A stretch of DNA of 64,000 nt from Streptomyces clavifer (GTDB lineage: Bacteria; Actinomycetota; Actinomycetes; Streptomycetales; Streptomycetaceae), in contig BMWJ01000003.1 of assembly GCA_014651175.1 (NCBI GenBank), positions 496,001 through 560,000 on the forward strand, written 5' to 3'. Shown here piece by piece: positions 43,261-52,301 of this stretch (positions are counted from its first letter, which is position 1; every line of letters starts with the position of its first letter). The translations under genes and the position numbers were made by a program. Under the pieces are notes generated by a model, which saw only the letters and a program-made list of their open reading frames with translations, was not told the origin of the DNA and made no database searches.

Positions 43261-43979
43261 GCGGGCGGCTCCGGTGCCGCCGCCGGTGCGGACTCCGGGG
43301 GTTCGAGCTTCACGCCGACGCCGCGCAGGGTGTGCAGATAGCGCGGCCGGGCCGCGGTCTCACCCAGTTTGCGGCGCAGCCAGGAGAGGTGGACGTCGAT
43401 GGTCTGGTCGTCGCCGTAGGACTGCTGCCAGACCTCGGCCAGCAGTTCCCTGCGTGGGACGACGACCCCTGGGCGTCCGGCGAGGAAGGCCAGGAGGTCG
43501 AACTCCCTGCGGGTCAGGTCCAGGGCCGTGCCGTCGAGTTCGGCCTGTCGGCGCAACGGGTCGATGGAGAGCCCGCCGACCTGGATGACGCGCGGGGGCG
43601 GTGCCTGACCGCCGACGCCCCGGGTGCGGCGCAGCACGGCGGCCATGCGGGCGGAGAGGTGCTCCACGGAGAACGGTTTGGTCAGGTAGTCGTCGGCACC
43701 GTCGTTGAGCAGCCTGACTATCTCGGCCTCGTCGTCCCGCGCGGTCGCGATGATCACGGGTACGTCGGTGATGGACCGCAGCATCTTCAGCGCCTCGGCG
43801 CCGTCGAGGTCGGGCAGGCCGAGGTCGAGTATGACGACGTCGAAGCGGAAGTGCGCGACCTCGCGCAGCGCTTCGAGCGCGGTACCGACACTCCGTACCG
43901 TGTGAGAGGCCTCGGTCAGGTGCCGGATGAGGGCGGAACGTACGAACTGGTCGTCCTCGACCACGAGCACACTTGGCAT
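43257..43979 (-). CDS. OmpR-family response regulator
   Basis: This 240-residue regulator has a receiver domain with Asp9/Asp10, phospho-acceptor Asp52 in VVILDLGLPDLDG, and the conserved Lys in YLTKPFS. A C-terminal winged helix follows (about 140-225, LDLTRREFDLLAFLAGRPG and IDVHLSWLRRKLGE). The start MPSVLVVEDD at 43979 was taken rather than a far longer frame. ATGA overlap with the kinase indicates a coupled pair. Target genes are unknown; the neighbouring chitinase is one candidate. Confidence 0.93.
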   Translation of the reverse strand: MPSVLVVEDDQFVRSALIRHLTEASHTVRSVGTALEALREVAHFRFDVVILDLGLPDLDGAEALKMLRSITDVPVIIATARDDEAEIVRLLNDGADDYLTKPFSVEHLSARMAAVLRRTRGVGGQAPPPRVIQVGGLSIDPLRRQAELDGTALDLTRREFDLLAFLAGRPGVVVPRRELLAEVWQQSYGDDQTIDVHLSWLRRKLGETAARPRYLHTLRGVGVKLEPPESAPAAAPEPPA

Positions 43980-44057
43980 GGGCGGCACCGTAACCCATGC
44001 GGAGGGACCCGGTCCCCTCCGGGACAGCAACGGGGCGGGTGGGGCAGGATGTGCCCG

Positions 44058-44612
44058 ATGCAACGAGGATTCGTACACGCGATCGCGTGGTCGCTCGCCA
44101 CCGGGGCCGCGGTCACCCTGTCGTGGTGGGGTGTGCACACGGTGATGTCGGGGACGGTGTACGAGCCTCCGCGCGCCGTGCCGATCGCGGTGGGCGCGCG
44201 GGACGGCGGGACCACGGACGCACCGGTGTCGTCGTCGACGCGCCGCGCCCTGCCGTCGCCCTCGCCGAGCGCGAGCCCTTCCCGCAGCAAGGCGCCGTCC
44301 TCGCCCCGGCCCTCCAAAAAGCCCTCCGCCGTTCCCTCGTCGAGCAGTCAGGCCCCGCCCGAGTCCTCGGCCCCCGCGGCGGCTTCGGGCGAGGTGCAGA
44401 GCTATCCGACGCGCGGCGGCCGCGTCGTCCTGGAGCTGACGGGCGACGCGGCGACACTGGTCTCGGCGACACCTGAGCAGGACTGGTCGATGCAGGTGTG
44501 GACGAACGCGGAGTGGATCCGGGTGGACTTCAGCGACGGGGCCGGGGCGACCGTCTCCGTGTTCTGCACCTGGAACGGCCATCCGCCGACGGTGCAGGTC
44601 GTCGACCAGTAG
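44058..44612 (+). CDS. Membrane-anchored extracellular protein
   Basis: This 184-residue protein has one N-terminal hydrophobic segment (AIAWSLATGAAVTLSWWGV, about residues 8-27) that could be a signal anchor, a Ser/Pro/Ala-rich linker (about 55-112), and a compact C-terminal domain (about 113-184) with tryptophans and one cysteine (QDWSMQVWTNAEWIRVDF). ATG 44058 follows GGCAGG; a CAGGAT box also allows a leaderless start. It is divergent from the response regulator and may be a target or sensor accessory of that system. No family recognised. Confidence 0.7.
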   Translation: MQRGFVHAIAWSLATGAAVTLSWWGVHTVMSGTVYEPPRAVPIAVGARDGGTTDAPVSSSTRRALPSPSPSASPSRSKAPSSPRPSKKPSAVPSSSSQAPPESSAPAAASGEVQSYPTRGGRVVLELTGDAATLVSATPEQDWSMQVWTNAEWIRVDFSDGAGATVSVFCTWNGHPPTVQVVDQ

Positions 44613-44666
44613 GCCGCTCACGGGCGCGGGCCGTCCCGGCCCACTCTCCGCGGGGCGCCCGGTCCG

Positions 44667-45578
44667 TCAGGAGAAGGCGCCGGGCGGCGGGGCGGGTGAC
44701 GGGCGGGCACCCTCGTCGGTGACGACGGCGGCGCCACCGGTGAAGTCGGCGAGGGCCCGGCCGTGTTCGACGCGGCCGGGGTGCGGATCGCTCGCGACCC
44801 GCCGGGTCAGCTCGGCGACGGCGATCGGCCGGTCCGAGGCGACCAGGACCGCGTTGCCGAAGCGCCGGCCCCGCCAGACGGTCGGATCGGCGGCCAGGGC
44901 CAGTTCGGGGAAGAGCGAGGCGGCCGTGGCGACCTGGCCGCGGAGATGGGCGAGCGGCGGACCGTCGGCCAGGTTGGCGGCGTACTGACCGCCCGGCTTC
45001 AGCACCCGTCGCACGTCGGCGAGGAATTCGGCGGAGGTGAGGTGCGCGGGGGTACGGGCGCCGCTGAAGACGTCGGCGACGACGAGGTCCGCCCAGCCGT
45101 CCTGGATCTTCCCGAGTCCGGCGCGGGCGTCCACGGACCGCACCCGTATCCGGGCTTGGGGGTCCAACGGGAGCTCGCGGCGCACCAGTTGGACGAGCGC
45201 CGCGTCGATCTCGATGATCTGCTGGGTGGAGCGGGGGCGGGTCGCCGCGATGTACCGGGCCAGCGTGAACGCCCCGCCGCCCAGGTGCAGGACCTGCAGC
45301 GGCTGGTTCGGGGGCGCGGCGAGGTCGATGACGTGACCGAGCCTGCGCTGGTACTCGAACGAGAGGTACGAGGGTTCGTCCAGGTCCACATGGGACTGCG
45401 GGGCGCCGTCCAGCAGCAGGGTCCAGGCGTGCGGGCGTTCACGGTCGGGGACGAGCTCGGCGAGGCCGCCGTCCACCGTCACGGCGACGGGCTCCTGGTG
45501 GCGCTCGGACCGCTTCCGGGTGCTCGCGCCCCTGCCCGGGGCGCTCACGCCCTTGCCCGGCGCTCCTCGACGTGCCAC
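44667..45578 (-). CDS. Spermidine-synthase-like methyltransferase-fold protein
   Basis: This 303-residue protein has a Rossmann fold like spermidine synthase: LQVLHLGGGAFTLARYIA matches the nucleotide-binding loop and QQIIEIDAALV the acidic residue after strand 2, then LVVADVFSGARTPAHLTS. Actinobacterial proteins of this type are annotated as spermidine synthase but mostly lack proof of polyamine activity. The first 30 residues are basic and Gly-rich, so the true start may lie further in. No polyamine gene is nearby. Confidence 0.75.
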   Translation of the reverse strand: MARRGAPGKGVSAPGRGASTRKRSERHQEPVAVTVDGGLAELVPDRERPHAWTLLLDGAPQSHVDLDEPSYLSFEYQRRLGHVIDLAAPPNQPLQVLHLGGGAFTLARYIAATRPRSTQQIIEIDAALVQLVRRELPLDPQARIRVRSVDARAGLGKIQDGWADLVVADVFSGARTPAHLTSAEFLADVRRVLKPGGQYAANLADGPPLAHLRGQVATAASLFPELALAADPTVWRGRRFGNAVLVASDRPIAVAELTRRVASDPHPGRVEHGRALADFTGGAAVVTDEGARPSPAPPPGAFS

Positions 45579-45665
45579 GCGCCCTCGTCCTCACTCACCC
45601 GTGCGGGCCGGGTCCTGGGACGGACCGGCGACGGCGGGAGATCCGCCCACCCGGCCATTATGGAC

Positions 45666-46037
45666 TCAGCGGCAGTTGTCGGCCGCTTCGATGAGCCGGG
45701 CCGCCTGGTCGAGGGCGGCGCGGAGCGCGACCGGGTCGGTGACCTGGGAGTCGTCGGCGGGCGGCAGGAGCCAGCCGCCCCCGGTGACGGGCGGCTCGGC
45801 GGGGATGCGCAGCCCCCGGCCGTCCGTCCGCGTGCAGGCGCTGCCGGGCACGTCCCAGGCGTCCGCCGTACCGGGCGGCACGAGGAAGCCGAGGGTGGCG
45901 CAGGCCCCGTCGTGCAGGACCGGGCCGACGGCCTCGTGATCGGCGCCCCGGCGCAGGATGTCCACGGCCTCCAGGCCCTGACGTGCCGGGACGGTCACCA
46001 GGTCGCACGGTGCGGATTCCGGGCCGGTGTGCAGCAT
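45666..46037 (-). CDS. Small conserved actinomycete protein (123 aa)
   Basis: This 123-residue protein begins MLHTGPESAPCDLVTVPARQ and ends IEAADNCR. It has four cysteines, a Pro/Gly-rich middle (AEPPVTGGGWLLPPADD) and a C-terminal helix. I do not recognise a family. It has no signal peptide. Its ATG follows GAGGGG, and it is divergent from a TPR-type regulator, an arrangement I believe recurs in Streptomyces. A role as partner of that regulator is a guess. Confidence 0.6.
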   Translation of the reverse strand: MLHTGPESAPCDLVTVPARQGLEAVDILRRGADHEAVGPVLHDGACATLGFLVPPGTADAWDVPGSACTRTDGRGLRIPAEPPVTGGGWLLPPADDSQVTDPVALRAALDQAARLIEAADNCR

Positions 46038-46277
46038 GGGAACCCCTCCTCTCGTCGCCGAACGGAGCTACGCCCCGTTTCGCATGGACCAACGCGCCGA
46101 CGGCGTCAAGGGCTACGGCGGCACGCCGCCGCAAAGGGTGGCAGTTCATGGCAGATCAGGGGCGAGATGTCCGCTTTATAGCAAAACACCGCATGCGCGT
46201 CCCGCCACAGCGGGTACGTTCTTGCTCCGCCGGGACACCGGAAGCAGGCGCCCGGCTGCACCAGAGAGGGCCCCGCC

Positions 46278-47636
46278 ATGGTGACACGGGCAGTTCCCAA
46301 CCTCGCCTTCCGTCGGCTGCGCGGACAGCGCTCCGCCGGTGAGTTCGCGGCGGCGGTCCGTAGAGCCGGCCGCGAGATCGGTGAACAGGTCGCGTGCGAC
46401 GCCCGGTACATCGGACGTGTGGAGTCCGGTGAGATCCGCTGCCCCAACTATGCGTACGAACGGGTGTTCCTGCACATGTTCCCCGGGGTGACCCTGGCGG
46501 ACCTGGGCTTCTCGGCCCGCGAGAGCGTGCGCGGCCGGGGGGCACGCCCGGCACCCCGTTCTTCCCCTTCCCCCCTTCCCCCCACGCTCGACAGTGACAT
46601 CGACGAGGAGAGCGACGTGCTGCGTCGCGTGTTCATGACGAGCGGCACCGCCACGGTGGCTGCCGCGTCCCTGGGCCTGGGCGGCGGAGCGTCCGCCGCG
46701 GGCCCGATCACCGTGCCCGCGCAACGCCGGGTCGGCGAGGCCGAGGTGAGCGCCGTCGAGGAGGCGGTGCGGAAGATCCGGCTGCTCGACGACCGGCACG
46801 GTGCGGACGGGCTCTACCAGCGGGCCGCCGCACCCCTCCGGGCCGCGTACGCCCTGCTCGACGCGGGGACCGCCACCCGCCGCAGTACCGCGGACCGGCT
46901 GCACGCGGGCGCCGGGGAGCTGGCCATCTCCGTGGGCTGGCTGGCGCACGACTCGGGCCGCTTCGAGGACGCGCGCTCGCACTACGCGGAAGCGCTCGCG
47001 ACGGCGCGGCTGGCCGGCGACTCCGCGCTGGAGGCGCACGCCTTCTGCAACGCGTCGTTCCTGGCCAGGGACATGGGGCGGGCCCGGGAGGCGGTCCGCG
47101 CGGCGGAGGCGGGCGGACGGGCCGCCGGGCCGCTCGGCTCCCCCCGCCTGACCGCCCTCCTGGCGCTGCGGGAGGCCGGCGGGCGGGCCTGGCTCGGGGA
47201 CCGTACGGGATGCGAGCAGGCGATCGGGCGGGCGCGTACGGCGTTCGAACGGGGGTCGTGCGCGGCCGACCCCGAGTGGATGAGCTTCTTCCGGGAGGCG
47301 GAGCTGGAAATACTGGAGGCGCAGTGCTGGTCGGCCCTCGGCGACTGGCCGAGGGCGGCCCGGCACGCACGCCGGGCCACACGGCTCCAGGACCCGCACT
47401 TCACCCGGAACCTCGCGCTGTACCGGGCGCAGCTGGCCGGTGACCTGGCTCGGGCGGGCACGGCCGACGAGGCGTCCGCGGCGGGCCACCAGGTGCTCGA
47501 CCTCCTGGACCGGGTCCAGTCCTCCCGCATCCGGGGGATGCTGGCGAGCGCGGTACGGGTGCTGAGGCCGCGGGGCGGCCCGGAGGTGGCGGCGCTCCTG
47601 GACCGCTACGAGGAGCTGCCACCGTCCACGGGGTGA
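46278..47636 (+). CDS. HTH/TPR regulator (NsdA-like)
   Basis: This 452-residue protein has an N-terminal XRE-like segment (about 10-80, ARYIGRVESGEIRCPNYAYERVF), a Pro/Ser-rich linker, a hydrophobic stretch (TATVAAASLGLGGGASAAG, about 118-136) and a long helical TPR-like array (about 150-440, for example HDSGRFEDARSHYAEALATA). Length and layout resemble the NsdA group, negative regulators of sporulation and antibiotic production in Streptomyces (from memory). Ligand and targets are unknown. ATG 46278 follows GAGAGGG. Confidence 0.75.
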   Translation: MVTRAVPNLAFRRLRGQRSAGEFAAAVRRAGREIGEQVACDARYIGRVESGEIRCPNYAYERVFLHMFPGVTLADLGFSARESVRGRGARPAPRSSPSPLPPTLDSDIDEESDVLRRVFMTSGTATVAAASLGLGGGASAAGPITVPAQRRVGEAEVSAVEEAVRKIRLLDDRHGADGLYQRAAAPLRAAYALLDAGTATRRSTADRLHAGAGELAISVGWLAHDSGRFEDARSHYAEALATARLAGDSALEAHAFCNASFLARDMGRAREAVRAAEAGGRAAGPLGSPRLTALLALREAGGRAWLGDRTGCEQAIGRARTAFERGSCAADPEWMSFFREAELEILEAQCWSALGDWPRAARHARRATRLQDPHFTRNLALYRAQLAGDLARAGTADEASAAGHQVLDLLDRVQSSRIRGMLASAVRVLRPRGGPEVAALLDRYEELPPSTG

Positions 47637-47724
47637 CCGGAGCGTCCGCGGCGTGACCGGAGTGCGACGGCGACGGCGGGGCGCCTCCGGCCCGGGCGGC
47701 GGCGTCCGGCCCCACGGCACCGCG

Positions 47725-48321
47725 CTACCGGTCCAGGTGCCCCGTGTCGTTCCATCGCTCCAGAGCCGGCATCCCGTACGCCCACCCCAGCACCGACAGC
47801 GACGTCGGCTCCAGCCGGATGCGGGCGCCGAAGGAGATGTCCTCGCCGAGCCACCGCGCCCCCAGCGTCCGCAGGATGTGCCCGTGGGCGAAGACCAGCA
47901 CGTCACGGTCGGAGGAGCGCGCCCAGGCCACGACCTCGTCCGCGCGGGCCGAGACGTCGGCCGGGCTCTCGCCCCCGGGGACGCCGTCCCGCCAGATCAG
48001 CCAGTCCGGGCGGTCCGCCTTGATCTGCGCCGGGGTCAGCCCCTCGTAGTCCCCGTAGTCCCACTCCATCAGCGCGTCCCACGGCTCGGCCCGCTCGCCG
48101 AATCCGGCGATGGCGCACGTCTCGGCCGCCCGGACGAGCGGGCTGGTGCGGACCTCCACCCCGGGCAGCCCGCCCCAGGGTTCCCGGTGCAGGCGTTCGC
48201 CGAGCAGCTTGGCGCCCTCGCGGCCGGTGTCGAGGAGGGGGATGTCGGTCCTGCCGGTGTGGTTGCCCTGGACCGACCACTGGGTCTGGCCGTGCCGGGC
48301 GAGCAGGATTCGCGGTGCCAT
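47725..48321 (-). CDS. Histidine phosphatase family protein
   Basis: This 198-residue protein opens with the phosphohistidine motif [12 protein letters not shown] and has [21 protein letters not shown], ending with [16 protein letters not shown], which supplies the second catalytic His. It belongs to the phosphoglycerate-mutase-like acid phosphatase group; the substrate is not predictable. Its ATG follows GGGAGAG. It is divergent from the PAP2-type gene. Confidence 0.9.
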   Translation of the reverse strand: MAPRILLARHGQTQWSVQGNHTGRTDIPLLDTGREGAKLLGERLHREPWGGLPGVEVRTSPLVRAAETCAIAGFGERAEPWDALMEWDYGDYEGLTPAQIKADRPDWLIWRDGVPGGESPADVSARADEVVAWARSSDRDVLVFAHGHILRTLGARWLGEDISFGARIRLEPTSLSVLGWAYGMPALERWNDTGHLDR

Positions 48322-48629
48322 GACGGCTCTCCCTGAAAATACTGAGATCCGATGATCCGGGGACCCTAGGATCTGATGGGTCCGGGACAGCGGTGTCCGG
48401 GACGGCGACGGGGCAGCGACGTCGACACTCCGGGGGACGGTGTGGACGAGGGCCCCGCTCCATCATCTCTCACCCGCTCCGGGGGCAACCTGCGGGGCGG
48501 TATCCGCGTCCCTCCCACCGCACGACGAGGGGCAGTCGTAGGTGACGCCCCCGGGGGAACACGTACCGGATGACCGCCGTACGGTTGAACGCCCGTCGTC
48601 GACCGCATGAACATGGGGAGAGCCATCGG
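48322..48629. promoter_or_regulatory. Divergent region between histidine phosphatase and PAP2 genes
   Basis: This 308-base region contains the inverted pair AGATCC (48345-48350) and GGATCT (48369-48374), and CCTAGGATC, a string also present in the hydrolase/WYL divergent promoter at 8711-8719. A CAGTAT on the minus strand may be the -10 box of the phosphatase. No gene seen. Confidence 0.45.
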
Positions 48630-49580
48630 ATGCCGCACGCCACCGCCGGGACACCCTCCTCCGGTCATCGGCCACGCTGGTGGAAGGAGCTGCCGCTGAT
48701 AGCGGTGGTGTACGGGCTGTATTCGGTGGGCCGGCTACTGGTCCGGGAGGACATACCCGCGGCCGTGGACAACGGCCTCGCCATACTCCGCCTGGAAAAG
48801 GCCCTGTTCCTCAACGCCGAGCACCCCCTCAACCGGCTGCTGACCGCCCACCCCTCCCTGGGCATACCCGCCGACTTCGCTTACGCGTCCCTGCACTACC
48901 TGGTCACCCCGGCCGTCCTCATATGGATGTTCCGGCGCCGGTCCACCGTCTACCGGGCGGCCCGCACCTGGCTGATGACCTCCACGCTCATGGGGCTGAT
49001 CGGCTTCACGCTGATGCCCACCTGCCCGCCCCGGCTCCTCGACGCCCACCACGGATTCGTCGACACGATGGCCCAGTACAGCGCGTTCGGCTGGTGGGGC
49101 GCGGGGGCCAGCGCGCCGCGCGGGCTCAGCGGGATGACGAACCAGTACGCCGCGATGCCGAGCCTCCACGTCGGCTGGGCGGTGTGGTGCGGGGTCCTGC
49201 TGTGGCGGCACGGCCGCCACCCGGTCCTCCGGGCGGCGGGCGTCGTGTACCCCCTGGTCACCGTGCTCGTGGTGATGGGCACGGCGAACCACTACTTCCT
49301 CGACGCCGTCGCGGGCGCGGCCGTGATGGGCGTCGGAGCGCTGCTGACCAGGCCCGTCATGCGGATCGCCGACCGGGTCACGGTCCGCGCGAGGGCCGTG
49401 TTCGCACCGGATCCGGCTCCCGTACCGGCCGCGGGGTCCACGATTGTCAGTGACGGATGCAAGACTTCCGCGGGTGAGCGAATCCCCGGTCAGCGGACCC
49501 CCTCCGCAGATTCCAGCGGCGCGGCCACCGGCTCCGCAGCCGAAGCCGCCAGCGACGACGCTCCGGCAGCGGCTCGCTGA
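48630..49580 (+). CDS. PAP2-type membrane phosphatase / AUR1-like
   Basis: This 316-residue membrane protein has about six transmembrane helices and the lipid-phosphate-phosphatase motifs YAAMPSLHVGWAVW (PSxH) and GTANHYFLDAVAG (HxxxD). The order resembles inositol phosphorylceramide synthase/AUR1-like PAP2 proteins, which act on lipid-linked phosphates at the outer face of the membrane. ATG 48630 follows GGGGAG. The C-terminal 50 residues are low-complexity, and their coding sequence overlaps the start region of the next gene by about 107 bases, so the last part may be translated poorly or the next start may lie downstream. Confidence 0.85.
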   Translation: MPHATAGTPSSGHRPRWWKELPLIAVVYGLYSVGRLLVREDIPAAVDNGLAILRLEKALFLNAEHPLNRLLTAHPSLGIPADFAYASLHYLVTPAVLIWMFRRRSTVYRAARTWLMTSTLMGLIGFTLMPTCPPRLLDAHHGFVDTMAQYSAFGWWGAGASAPRGLSGMTNQYAAMPSLHVGWAVWCGVLLWRHGRHPVLRAAGVVYPLVTVLVVMGTANHYFLDAVAGAAVMGVGALLTRPVMRIADRVTVRARAVFAPDPAPVPAAGSTIVSDGCKTSAGERIPGQRTPSADSSGAATGSAAEAASDDAPAAAR

Positions 49581-50670
49581 GCTGCGCGGCCCGTCCGTCG
49601 CGCCGCACCCGCTCGACGCGCGCGCGCTGGCCGCCCTCGCCGCGAATCCCGGCTGCAAGCGGCGCGCCCTGCTCGACGGCGCGGGGGTCGACAAGGGTGT
49701 GCTGGCCACCTCGCTGGGCTCCCCCGCCCCGTTCGGCCAGTCGCAGTTCGCTCTCGTCCGGGGCAACGCGTTCGAGAAGAAGGTCAAGGCCGACGGCGGT
49801 ACGGAGCTGCTGCGCCTGCTGTTCGAGCGGCTCGGCAGCGGGGCGGACGCACCGGGCGAGGCCACGGTGCCGGATCTGACGGCTGCCGGGCCCGCGGGCC
49901 GCGCCGCACGCACCGCACTGGCACTGCGCGAGGCCACGGCGGCGGGGGGCTGGGCCCTGCTCGACCATCCGATGCTGGCCCTGGAGGTGGCGGGCTCCCC
50001 CGCCTACCTGGAGCCGGACGCCGTGGTGGTCCACCCCGACGGCACCTGGACGGTCGTCGAGATCAAGTCCTTCCCCATGGTAGACAGCTCGGCGGACGCC
50101 GCGAAGGTCGGCGCCGCGGCCCGCCAGTCCGCGGTGTACGTCCTGGCGCTGGAGCGTATCGCCGAGGTCACCGAGGGCGCCGAGGTCGGGCACCGGGTCC
50201 TGCTGGTCTGCCCGAAGGACTTCTCCAACCTGCCGACCGCGTCGGTCGTGGACGTCCGCAAGCAGCGTGCCGTCACCCGTCGCCAGCTGACCAGACTGAC
50301 CCGTGTCGAGGACATCGCGGCGGCCCTGCCCGAGGGCACGACGTTCGACCCGGGGTGCTCCCCGGAAGAGCTGGGCAGCGCCGTCGACGCCGTCCCGGCC
50401 GCATACGCCCCCGAGTGCCTGGCCGCCTGCGAGCTGGCCTTCCACTGCCGGGCCAAGGCCCGCGCGGAGGGCGCGGTGGAGACGCTCGGCCGGAGCGTGC
50501 GGGGCGAGCTCGGCGGCCTGACGACGGTCGCCGGAGTGCTGGCCGCCGCGGCCGGCAAGGAGGGCGACCCCGCGGATCCGACGGTGGCGGCCCTGCGGCG
50601 CGCCGCGGCGCTGCGCGCGGAGGCGCTGGAGTCGCCGGGGTCACGGGGCGGCGGTGCGGCATGTCACTGA
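49474..50670 (+). CDS. RecB/Cas4-type PD-(D/E)XK nuclease with cysteine set
   Basis: This protein of about 398 residues carries the full RecB-family nuclease signature. Motif I is RGNAFEKK (Glu codon at 49774), then LEPDAVVV (Asp codon 50017), VVEIKSF (Glu 50059, Lys 50065) and QSAVY (Gln 50125). An upstream Cys (NPGCK, 49654) and a C-terminal Cys-x3-Cys-x5-Cys (50416, 50428, 50446) resemble the 1+3 cysteines that hold an iron-sulfur cluster in Cas4, AddB and Dna2. Starts at TTG 49444, GTG 49450 and GTG 49474 are all possible; the last reduces overlap with the PAP2 gene. It overlaps the next gene by ten bases. Confidence 0.8.
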   Translation: MSESPVSGPPPQIPAARPPAPQPKPPATTLRQRLAELRGPSVAPHPLDARALAALAANPGCKRRALLDGAGVDKGVLATSLGSPAPFGQSQFALVRGNAFEKKVKADGGTELLRLLFERLGSGADAPGEATVPDLTAAGPAGRAARTALALREATAAGGWALLDHPMLALEVAGSPAYLEPDAVVVHPDGTWTVVEIKSFPMVDSSADAAKVGAAARQSAVYVLALERIAEVTEGAEVGHRVLLVCPKDFSNLPTASVVDVRKQRAVTRRQLTRLTRVEDIAAALPEGTTFDPGCSPEELGSAVDAVPAAYAPECLAACELAFHCRAKARAEGAVETLGRSVRGELGGLTTVAGVLAAAAGKEGDPADPTVAALRRAAALRAEALESPGSRGGGAACH

Positions 50671-52301
50671 TCACCACGCTGGCCCGGCTGGAGGCGGTGG
50701 ACAGCGGGCGCGCCCAGCCGCTGGCCACGGTGCGCCACCGCCATCTGACCGACCGGCCGCTCGTGCTGGTGCCGCTGACCACCGCGGGCGAGGCGGGCGC
50801 CCCGCTCGGCGCGCTCGTCGGGACCGACCGTGCGGCGCCGCGGCTGATCACGGTGGCGCAGCCCCGCGACCGCGATCTGCGGTTCGCGTTCCTCGCCGAG
50901 CTGGCGGAGGCGGTGCTGCCGCACATCGAGTCGTACGCCGACGCCGGCGAGCCCGCCGAACGCAACGAGACCGACCCCGGGACCGGCAAGAAGGTCAAGG
51001 TCGAGGTCGAGCTCTGCACGGACGCGGCCCAGTTGATCGTGCCGAGCCGGGCCGGCATCGACTTCGTACGGCTGCTGGGGCGTTCCATGCGGTTCCGGCG
51101 CACCGTGGAGGACGATCCGGACACCCCGTATCCGGCCCCCGCCCGCGTCCCGCTGCTGGGCCGCTGGCTGACGCACTACGGGGAGCGGGCCAGGGTGCCG
51201 GGCTCCTCGCTGCTGCTCGCCGCGACGGACCTGCTGAACCGGCACTGGGCGACGGGTCAGAGCAGTCTGGAGGACCAGCACCTCGGTGCGCTGCTCGCCT
51301 GGATCGACCCGCCGGAGGGCGAGCCGGGGTCCGCCGCGGCGCTCCGCGCGGAGGCGGGGCGCGACCGTGCCGGACAGCTGTTCTGTCCGCCGGCGGGTCC
51401 GGCGACGGACCCGGCGTTCGACAACAGGCTGCTGGCGCCCGCGATCGAACGGTACGACCGGGCGCGCACGGCGCTGGCCACCGCGGAGGACGGTCTCGCC
51501 GCCGATGCCCGGCTCGGCGAGCTGAGCGGGGCCGAGCGGGAGATCCGGTCGCTGCTCGCGGGGGTGCTGCGGCCCACCTGGGACGCCGTGTGGCGCGGGC
51601 TGGACCTGCTGGCGGAGCTGCCGGAGGGGGCCAGGGCGGAGGACCGCTGGACACGGGACCGCTGGTCGTTCACCGGGCACCGGGACCGGGTACGGGCCGG
51701 CGAGCCCCCGCAGCCGCGCCGGGACGACGCGGTGACGGCGGCACAGAAGCTGGCCTCGCGGGAGACCGCGCAGGCCCAGCTGGAGGCCCAGGAGGCGCTG
51801 GACGATCCGCTGGTGCTGGCCGGCCGGCGGCTGGCGGGCGAGGCGTTCGTCGGGGTGGTGACGGACGTGGAGATGGCGTACAGCGAGTCGAAGCGCCCCT
51901 CCCCCCGCCCGCTGGTCACGGTGCGGACGGACGAGCGACCGCACCTCGGCGAGCGGACGAAGGTGTACCGCTCGCTGGACGGCAAGCCGCAGACGGCCGA
52001 ATTCGTGGCATACGTCCCCGAGGAGTCCGAGGGAGTCCTGGACGGGGGGAGCGCGGACGAGGAGATCCTCCTGGTCCTGCGGATCACGGACCGGATGGGG
52101 CGCGGCAAGGAGCCCGCACCCGGTTCGGTGCCCGAGCCCGGCGACCGGTTCGCCTGGACGCTGTTCGAGCACGACCAGCGGGGCGGTCCGAAGCTGCCCG
52201 ACCCGGAGGACACCCCGTGGACCCACGGCGGCCCGCCGGGTGCCGCGGCCGACGGTCCCGCCGAGAAGCCCGATCCCGTGACCGCGGAGGACCTCCTGTG
52301 A
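50661..52301 (+). CDS. Unknown protein between nuclease and helicase genes
   Basis: This 546-residue soluble protein has no family I recognise. The first 170 residues are mixed alpha/beta, the middle (about 170-390) is helical and charged, and residues about 392-500 (GEAFVGVVTDVEMAYSES, then PLVTVRTDE and EILLVLRITD) look like a small beta-barrel. In Dna2 and other SF1B helicases a beta-barrel precedes the helicase core, so this could be that domain on a separate chain. ATG 50661 lies inside the end of the nuclease gene, and its stop overlaps the helicase start, so all three are coupled. Confidence 0.75.
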   Translation: MSLITTLARLEAVDSGRAQPLATVRHRHLTDRPLVLVPLTTAGEAGAPLGALVGTDRAAPRLITVAQPRDRDLRFAFLAELAEAVLPHIESYADAGEPAERNETDPGTGKKVKVEVELCTDAAQLIVPSRAGIDFVRLLGRSMRFRRTVEDDPDTPYPAPARVPLLGRWLTHYGERARVPGSSLLLAATDLLNRHWATGQSSLEDQHLGALLAWIDPPEGEPGSAAALRAEAGRDRAGQLFCPPAGPATDPAFDNRLLAPAIERYDRARTALATAEDGLAADARLGELSGAEREIRSLLAGVLRPTWDAVWRGLDLLAELPEGARAEDRWTRDRWSFTGHRDRVRAGEPPQPRRDDAVTAAQKLASRETAQAQLEAQEALDDPLVLAGRRLAGEAFVGVVTDVEMAYSESKRPSPRPLVTVRTDERPHLGERTKVYRSLDGKPQTAEFVAYVPEESEGVLDGGSADEEILLVLRITDRMGRGKEPAPGSVPEPGDRFAWTLFEHDQRGGPKLPDPEDTPWTHGGPPGAAADGPAEKPDPVTAEDLL

